Positions 56,985 through 64,000 of a stretch of 64,000 bases of DNA are shown in pieces (within the stretch, counting starts at the first letter, position 1; every line of letters begins with the position of its first letter). The notes under the pieces are model-generated. The model did no database searches. It was not told the origin of the DNA and saw only the letters and a program-made list of their open reading frames with translations. The DNA is taken from contig NC_079882.1 in assembly GCF_029227915.1 (NCBI RefSeq), positions 18,490,501 to 18,554,500 of the forward strand, written 5' to 3'. Source of the DNA: Hydractinia symbiolongicarpus (taxonomy: Eukaryota > Cnidaria > Hydrozoa > Anthoathecata > Hydractiniidae). A program made the translations under genes and the position numbers.

Positions 56985-59254
56985 TTTGTTTAACGAAATA
57001 ATTCTAGAGTTTAACAGAATAATAATACGTGTATCGTTTTTCAAACTAAACTTGTTTTAAAAATGACAGTACGATGATTAGTGCTTCTTCATTGTTGTCC
57101 AACTTGGAAAGTACTTTCTAATAAAAATAAACAATAACCCTTGAAACATCTAATGAAAAAACAATATATACAGTATAAAGGCATCGCATTGAGGTTAAAC
57201 ATTTTTTTATAGAAATGTCAAGTTTTGATTCAACAACTTTAAACACTCTCTTTTTAATAATATTTAAGAGCATCTGAAGGGTTCGCAGTATCATTATCTG
57301 CGATGAAGAGTGCACTGAGAAAACACACTAATCTTCACGGTATTGTGACAAAAAATATATCTGAGTAAGATGTTGCAGATTGTTGCATTTGAATATTTAC
57401 AGACGGACTCAGTTCTGTCGAGTCGATTTGACATACAATCTCGACTGATCTTCAGTTTCCTAAATAAAACAGTATCCACTTTAAAGGTAATCTTCGTATA
57501 ATAAAAACAAATAATCATTGTTAGAACGTCCACGAACCACTTCTGTCTCTGTCGTTGCGCACGCTTTCTCCATCGATGCATTTTCCAGCTATCTCTGGCT
57601 TCATCTCTTGTTTAAAGTCACGAAATTCAATCCTGACCAACTGGAAAATATGTTAAAGAACTTTTAGTTGGCTGTCAGAAATTTTAAACAGACTGTAAAA
57701 ATTCGCTCTAGAACGTAAGTAATTGAATTCTAAGCAGATAGTGGTGTATTAGACAGATATCAAACTTCTAATGACGTCACAGAAAAAGTGCTGATATAAA
57801 GGTTTTAGGATGATAAACTGACGATGAATTTCGCAAATTTCTTTTTGTAAACACTTATTATTTAAAATGAAATTGCAGAGTATTTGTTTTAGCTGGACAG
57901 GGTAACGGCAGCCTGGTATCTGTGTTTTTCATTCAAACCGAATTTGCGGTAAATTTTTTTTGGAAAAGGGTATTACGCCTATATGAATGGGTGACATAGG
58001 CCACCTGTACTAAGCGCTTAGTAGCCCGGTTGCATGATTAAATTTTTTTAAGTAAACTGTGGGCTCCCGACTATCACCACTGGAAACACCATAATGTCGT
58101 GTGCGCTTCACTCGATTTGCGACATACTGCATACCTTTAGTAAACACCACACCTGACCGTGTTGCACAGTTGACAGCGTTTTTTAATTTCTCCATTGGGC
58201 GTTAATGGCCGGGTAACACAGTAACTTGTGGTTTAACCCGGTGATTCGCGTTAGACCACAACATTTAAATGTTGTCGTTAAATTACTAACTCGCAAAGAA
58301 AAGGCTTTCGTAATAACAAGCACAGCAGTTATAAATAAAACGTAATAATTTCTTTCTTTTATAACTTAATATTTTTGTATACAGGATAATTTCTGTAATA
58401 AAAAAGCGACAGCAATATTTTAACCACAAACAGACCAACTAACAAAAATTGCAGAAAATACTCAAAAAGGGGTTATTAGATATTAAGATTCATAAGCACT
58501 TGTTATCAGTGTCTCTAACTCCACTAAATAGTTAATTGATTGATCACGCAAGCTAAAAGAAAGTTCACTATAATGCAATGCAAAACGATATTATGTGAAT
58601 AGCGGGAAAAACAATATCAAAAATGCGTCTAACGATAGCCAAGCCAACTATATCTCAACTGTACATTATCACAAGAGAACATAAATGTTGCTAACTGCAC
58701 AATAAATGTAAAAATCGCATGCAACCAAACCTGCATATAGCGAAAATACGATATGACGGGTAGTTATTGTTGTAAATAAAATCTCTGCACTGAGTAAAAC
58801 TTATCAAATAACAAGCCTGTTTAGGTCACTGCACTTAACCATAGAAATACAATAAAAGGAGAGGTTATCGTACCTTATCTCTGAGAGTTTACATCTCGCG
58901 CTGCAAACTCTAGGTACTAGTCACGACCTCGCTGTTCCTATTTTCTTTAATTCAGTTTAAAGCGTCGCTTTAGCCAGGCGACGTCTGGTCTCCGATGACA
59001 ACTAACAACAAACTGTATGAGAAGAGCACAAATATTCCTTCTCGTCTTAACATTCCAAAAAACATCTAAAACTCATTTCTTATGCAAACCACGCAACAAA
59101 TAAAAAAATGCTATGACCGCATATACACTATTTGACAATTCGCTTACGCAAATAAAAAAAATGCAATCTAGAGTATTAAAATTCCGAACTGTGCATCAAC
59201 AGCGGCATGGAATCTAAGTAAGCATGAAATCGCTAAAAAAACACTATGAAAACA
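56985..59254. other. Intergenic between EAAT and RABL2; one small ORF, no firm gene
   Basis: Mostly non-coding. A 61-codon ORF at 58010-58195 is listed separately. The EAAT promoter/5' UTR lies at its left end. Confidence 0.4.
58010..58195 (-). CDS. Small ORF, 61 aa, unrecognised
   Basis: ATG 58195 (preceded by CCCA, followed by G) opens MEKLKNAVNCATRSG and runs to TAG at 58010. Composition is mixed and protein-like (basic middle VANRVKRTRHYG), unlike the AT-repeat ORFs around it, and GC content is locally higher. I do not recognise it. It could be a small gene, a final exon, or chance. Confidence 0.3.
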   Translation of the reverse strand: MEKLKNAVNCATRSGVVFTKGMQYVANRVKRTRHYGVSSGDSREPTVYLKKFNHATGLLSA

Positions 59255-59982
59255 TTATTTGCTAATATCAGTCTCCTCTCTTTTTGACGTTGGATCTGAT
59301 ACCGGTGATATTGACGTGGATGACGGCGTTTTACTCTCCAAATTCATGTCTTCAAAATTCTAAAGAAAAGATTTAAATTAGCAAAAAAAAAACGTTATAC
59401 TTTAGACAAAGCGAGTAATTTCTAATACACTGACTTCTAGTTCTTTAAGTACTTCGTCAACGAAGTCTGTTGCGTTTTCTTTATAATTTAGTGCTAGGCG
59501 GATGGCTTCACGAAAGACCTAGAGAAATATACATTTTAAATTTCTAATAACCTTTTACAGAGTAAGAAAGAATGCGGGAGTTTTAAATTTTATTTACCTA
59601 TTTTATTTACTTACCTATTTTTTTACCTATCAAATTTTAGAAATCTCCTTCACTAGAGTAACACAAAGTGTGAAATGAGATAAGCAAGCCCTGGGTTTAC
59701 CGGTTATTGTAAAATTAGCCAGAAACATTTATTTGCTTCAAATAGCACAAAACAGATCATTTAGACGACTGCGATAACATTTGTTTTTACACTGAATCAT
59801 ACAAAATATTATTTTTGTTCTTTTAAATAAAAGTAATAATTAAACCTAAAACCTAAAATAAGACTAAAGGTAAATACGACTTACTTTAACAACGTTCGTT
59901 CCATCTGACGCAGATACAAAATAAAACGGTAGATGATACTTTTTGGAGAAATTAAAACTTTTCTTCGTTACGTTATAATCAA
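59255..59982 (-). CDS. RABL2: RABL2 (RAB-like 2 GTPase), last three exons only
   Basis: RABL2 is a ciliary GTPase that promotes intraflagellar transport entry and ciliary receptor traffic. Exons (minus): 59982-59885, 59518-59435, 59359-59255, in frame. They encode DYNVTKKSFNFSKKYHLPF, YFVSASDGTNVVKVFREAIRLAL, YKENATDFVDEVLKELENF and a Ser/Thr-rich tail ending DISK. The VTQKSFNF, FVSAADGTNVVKLF and DFMDEVFQELENF segments of human RABL2 correspond directly; SASDG is the G5 (SAx) guanine-binding motif. The donor after exon B is GTCAGT. The G1-G4 part is not visible in the remaining 4 kb, which is repeat-rich, so the gene either continues past 64 kb or is truncated. Confidence 0.88.
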
Positions 59983-61398
59983 CTATAAGAAAAGAAAAAA
60001 GTTTTTTTTTGAAATCAGAACAACAAAAAAAATTCTATAGAATTGGCAAGGAGGTGTAATCCAAATCTAGAAAATATTACCAGTTTGTCAAAATATATGC
60101 CGATGTATAGGTATGCAATAAGGTAACGTAAAAAAAACTAGAGAACGCCAGTATCAACTGAATATAAAATATGAAAAGTTAATTATTTAAAAAGGTAAAA
60201 ACACGACATCTTACTAGGAGGCAATGTTTCATAACAGAAATATTCATGGTAATATTCATATATCAAGGTTCTCAAAGTTTTTTTCTGGAAAATGATTTTC
60301 AACGTTTTCAAATTCTGACAGACCCTGCTTAAGCAAAGTGGATTGCCTTTAAATGACACTGAGAATAAACGAAATCTGCATCTAGAAGAAATGACAATAC
60401 AAAAAGAGATTATTAGAAAACGTACAAAGCGCCGCAAAAATTTTTTGACCAAGTCTTGTTAACTTGATGTCTTGATTAGTTTTCGCTGTGACAGTATTCA
60501 GGGTGGCCACTCAAAATTAAAAAAAAATCCAAGAACTATTTAAGAACATTTCAAGAACAAAATATTGGTTTTCAAGGACAAAAATAATTTTCTAACAACT
60601 TCAACAAAAGCTAATATTTTGATCAATTCACTGACTTTATACAACAATATAGAATAATCTGTGATACTTTAAACCTTGGAGGAAAGAATACGGAAGGAGA
60701 AACAACTCTTTTAATTCTATTGAAACACTGCGTGAGGTTCTAGCAGGTGTCTGTATAGAAACTTAATTTGAAATTTTGGCGGTTGTGTGACTAAATTATT
60801 CGTGAATAACAATTCGCAACTATGATTGGTTATAAAAACAATTAGATAATTTGATGATGAATTTGATGATAATACCAAAACAAGAGGCCACATTGAAATT
60901 GGTAAAATTTCTTTTGTTCTTATGTTAACATAATTAGCGAAGAAGCACATGCTTGACACTTTTGTAAACAAAAAGAAAAAGTTTATATCTCGTTTTAAAA
61001 CGACGTTCAGTTATAAGAAGTTATTTCTTTAGTTAGAATAAAAATTATTCCAGCACACATTTTGTCGGCACTCGTCCGGCGCATATCTATCTAAATTGTT
61101 TTTCATGATCAAAGTGGTATACTCAAGCCTGCAAAATAAGTTTATATCATGGTTAAACGCTTATTTCCAAACGTATTGTTGAAGTTTTTAACAGCAATGT
61201 TTACCGACTTATATTAGGCACACTTTCCATACAAATATTATGTGCCAGCAGCGTGTTACAGTCAGATTTCAATAGAAAAAAGTTAGCCCCTATTAAAGGA
61301 GAATATGGAATTTGATCATTTTTTTGCGAAAAAAACTCGGTCGAGCACCTCACGCACTGATTCTTTTGAAATTAAAAACAATAGAAAATTCAATACAT
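59983..61398. other. Probably a RABL2 intron; no coding seen
   Basis: I searched by eye for the NKID and WDTAGQE motifs expected upstream and found none. AT-rich, non-coding. Confidence 0.4.
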
Positions 61399-61402
61399 TT
61401 AA

Positions 61403-62154
61403 CCCTATTCGGTCCGGGGTTTTTCGAACATATTATGACCGGGGGGGGGGGGGGGGGCGGATTCCGCCCCCCCTCAATAACTTTTCATAGGATTGTTCAA
61501 ATTGAATCAAACTTTGCACACTTATAGTACGTCATAAAAGGAACATAATGGCGCCATTAAACTTTTGCTTGCGTCAGCACATTTTCTGTGACGTCATCAG
61601 AAGCTTGAAAATTGTTAAAAATGCCACTATCTGCTTAAAATATAATTACTTAGGTTCTAGAGCGAATTTTTACATTCTGTTTGAAGTTTCTGAAAGCTAA
61701 ATAAAAGTTATTTAACATATCTTTCGGTTTTTACATGCATCGGATAAAAAATTGCCAAAAATTGCCCGAAAATCCGTTTTTTTCCGATTTTTGGGTGAAA
61801 TCCGAAAAAATCGGGAAATCGGATTAGTCACGTGTTCAAACTATTGACAATGATTCTTCTTGATGAAACAAAGTTGTGTTGCAAGTTTCAAGTTCTAAGG
61901 ATAATCCTAACAGGAGTTATTATATTTTCCCCATTATAAGGATTTCATAGAGATTTTTAGGGGTAGTTTCGAGTAATGGCCAATATCAAAGCCTCTGAAA
62001 GGTATGGGACCTAAAAAATTAGCATGCAGGTGTCTAATAGATAAATGTTGAAACTCAGTAAGTATCATAGCCATATAACAAAGCAATCAGGAGTTATTAA
62101 AAAAAAACCGTCAGGGGGGGCGGAATCCGCCCTCCCCCCCCGGACCGAATAGGG
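61403..62154. mobile_element. 752-bp piggyBac-type MITE flanked by TTAA
   Basis: The ends CCCTATTCGGTCCGGGG (left, 61403) and its exact reverse complement (right, to 62154) are each flanked by TTAA (61399-61402 and 62155-62158), the piggyBac target duplication, and CCY-type ends fit that superfamily. The subterminal part is G/C homopolymer-rich: a run of about 17 G at 61441-61457 followed by CGGATTCCGCCCC, mirrored at 62112-62140. The interior is non-coding and shares about 200 bp with 28.12-28.34 kb. Confidence 0.85.
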
Positions 62155-62640
62155 TTAAAGCATACAGAAATGAAGTTGTTTCTCCTTCCGTATGCTTTCC
62201 TCCAAGTTTAAACAAAATAAAAGAGTGTAGACATGTAGAAACCTTGATAATAAAGTTGATATCATTAGAAAACTAGAATTAAATAGTAACAAAAGTGCAA
62301 AACTAAAATTACAAATTATTACTAAATTCACAAAAATAACAAAGTTCAATAAATAGTGTTCTTCTCTTCTTCTCTGTTTTTAAAATCTATTTATCCAGTA
62401 TTATGGAAACGGTCCAAAGGATTCTATTTCTTGTGTTTTATAAAACTGTACTTCTCAATTAAAAATAGAACATATATTGTATTGTATAAGAAGATCTTCA
62501 AATTAGAAAATGAACCAGACAAAATGGCGCTAATATGAAGCTAATAAATAATCCATATATCTTGAAATAAATTAATGTCAACAAACTAAGAGTATTATGT
62601 AAAAAAATAAAATAAAAATAAAATAAAAAAATTATGTAGG

Positions 62641-64000
62641 TTATTAGTTTTCGAGATCTTCCTCCAGTTTTTTAATAGCCTCGTCTAAATCCACCATTGT
62701 CACTTTTTCTCCGTAATGGCTTTTCTGAATGCATTTGCTTTCAGAAACATAGCAATGTCATAGCTAACCTCACCCTCGTTCATATCTTTGTTCAATGATC
62801 GAATACATGTATCCTACCCCCATTCGTTTGCGTTTCACACTATCAATCTCATATGCTAATATTTTTCTCTTGTTATTGGCTGCTTCATTTTCTTTTGGTT
62901 GTTTGACTTCTTTAAGGGCAAATACATACCTGGAACGGCCTGTTTTACATGATGTAACCATTTTGGCAGTGATTTTAATATCATGCACATCTTTCTTGCA
63001 ACACTTTAAGGCATCATATACCAACAACTGAGCACATAGTGACTTGTTTTTAAAATTTTCGATAGTGACTTCTTTGTTGATGGCTTTGTCCATGTGAAAT
63101 AGTGAAGGCACCATGACTTTCCATAAATCTTTGTATTTATCACAACCGTTTAAATACTCGCGGTAAAAATGATCCAAACGATTATCAGAAAGACTAAGTT
63201 ATCTTTATGAGTCTTAGCTGTGCTTGAGATGGACTCCTCCAACTGCAACTTGGCATTATCTGCTTCTTTTGAAATTATGTGGTTTGTTGTTTAAAACTTG
63301 TCCACGACCTTTTCAAACTTAAGTTTCAATCATATTCTTTGGAACAAGACTAGACAAAGATCGAACAAAAATGTGTTTCAATGGAGATCGTTCTTGTAGC
63401 TTTTTAATAAGTGCAGCACATTCTCCTTTAAACTTTAACTTCTTTGTCAAACTGGCTTGAAAGGACGAAAGCAAGGTTTTGGTGGCAGTTGGTAACTTGA
63501 CTAATTCCAGTAGTAAATGATTCTCTCGTTTCTGCAAATCAATTTTAATTAAAGAACAAGCTGAATCAGCTTCATCACTAACGGTTTTCCGAATGAAAAT
63601 CTTCATTAACCGACGGATAATATTTTCTAATATTTCCGAAGCAAATGGCATCATTGGTTTTTCCGTCTTGAATTGCTTCAGATACGAAGACATCATTCTG
63701 GCTACATCAACAAAGAATAGTAACTTTACTTGCATAAACATGTCAGTGTGGTGGGTGACCAAGGTGTCATACGAACTGCTTTTTCTTGGTTGTTTTGATT
63801 TGCATAAGGTTTGATAATGCTTTATGACATTCACAACATTTTCCCAAACTTCCTTTGCTCGGATGGCAGCAGGCTCATCCTCAACCCAGCGTGTCTGGCA
63901 AAACATTATTGGAAAAACTTCTGATTTGCTTAACAGAATACATAGATCTCTTCGAGCTGGGAAATCATTGAACAGCTTCCACATGGCCTTTAAAACCTTT
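62641..64000 (-). pseudogene. Degraded multicopy repeat-family protein, running off the window
   Basis: Three pieces read from the right edge. The segment to 63319 has LFNDFPARRDLCILL, FCQTRWVEDEPAA and SKQPRKSSSYDTLV. The piece at 63177-62770 has MDHFYREYLNGCDKY and ends at YERG. A C-terminal piece appears only after a frameshift: SYDIAMFLKANAFRKAI, then, after another, VDLDEAIKKLEEDLEN to the stop near 62641. I recall the FPARR and FCKTRWVED phrases in multicopy proteins of fish and cnidarians; the superfamily is not certain. Frameshifts and a gap at 63178-63318 indicate a dead copy. Confidence 0.6.

Overview
This is a 64 kb stretch of AT-rich, intron-rich animal DNA. The genes (MAK/ICK kinase, PPT1, H2A.X, fascin, a class A GPCR, an LMO protein, an EAAT glutamate transporter, RABL2) are metazoan. 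The very dense mix of small terminal-inverted-repeat elements, tRNA-derived SINEs and multicopy ORF families is most like a cnidarian, probably a hydrozoan. That placement is inferred from gene content and repeat style; I cannot name a species.

Layout. (1) 0.4-5.9 kb: a ten-exon MAK/ICK-type ciliary kinase on the minus strand, with a fold-back element in its large second intron. (2) 6-8.9 kb: the gap between two divergent genes, holding a TA-flanked MITE and a dead LINE fragment. (3) 8.95-18.55 kb: eight-exon PPT1 on the plus strand, with its catalytic triad intact and its introns full of MITEs and a SINE. (4) 19.1-19.6 kb: a three-exon H2A.X ending in SQAY. (5) 20-28.8 kb: a TA microsatellite, an intact 792-codon ORF with a 167-codon partner (probably an uncharacterised mobile element), and two SINEs. 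(6) 28.92-36.79 kb: one 7.9 kb terminal-inverted-repeat element carrying a broken integrase ORF, a convergent broken second ORF, a nested TTAA-flanked element, and a long inverted repeat with tandem arrays. (7) 39.28-40.44 kb: a MITE built of ACGTTGAA-type subrepeats. (8) 41.3-43.2 kb: fascin on the minus strand with an in-frame stop at codon 44. (9) 46-47.3 kb: a class A GPCR. (10) 49.8-51.6 kb: a two-exon LMO gene. (11) 52-53.7 kb: a SAP-domain repeat-gene remnant, a 77-bp tandem repeat and a MITE. (12) 55.4-57 kb: a single-exon EAAT. (13) 59.3-60 kb: the last three exons of RABL2; the G-domain exons are not visible before the window ends. (14) 61.4-64 kb: a piggyBac-type MITE and a degraded multicopy repeat protein.

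The host genes do not form a pathway. MAK/ICK and RABL2 are both cilium-linked, but they lie 54 kb apart and I see no co-regulation. Exon boundaries were read by eye from GT/AG signals, frame continuity and remembered family sequences. No alignment or database search was run. The strongest leads are the fascin stop codon, the 792-codon ORF family, and the 7.9 kb integrase element with its nested structure.
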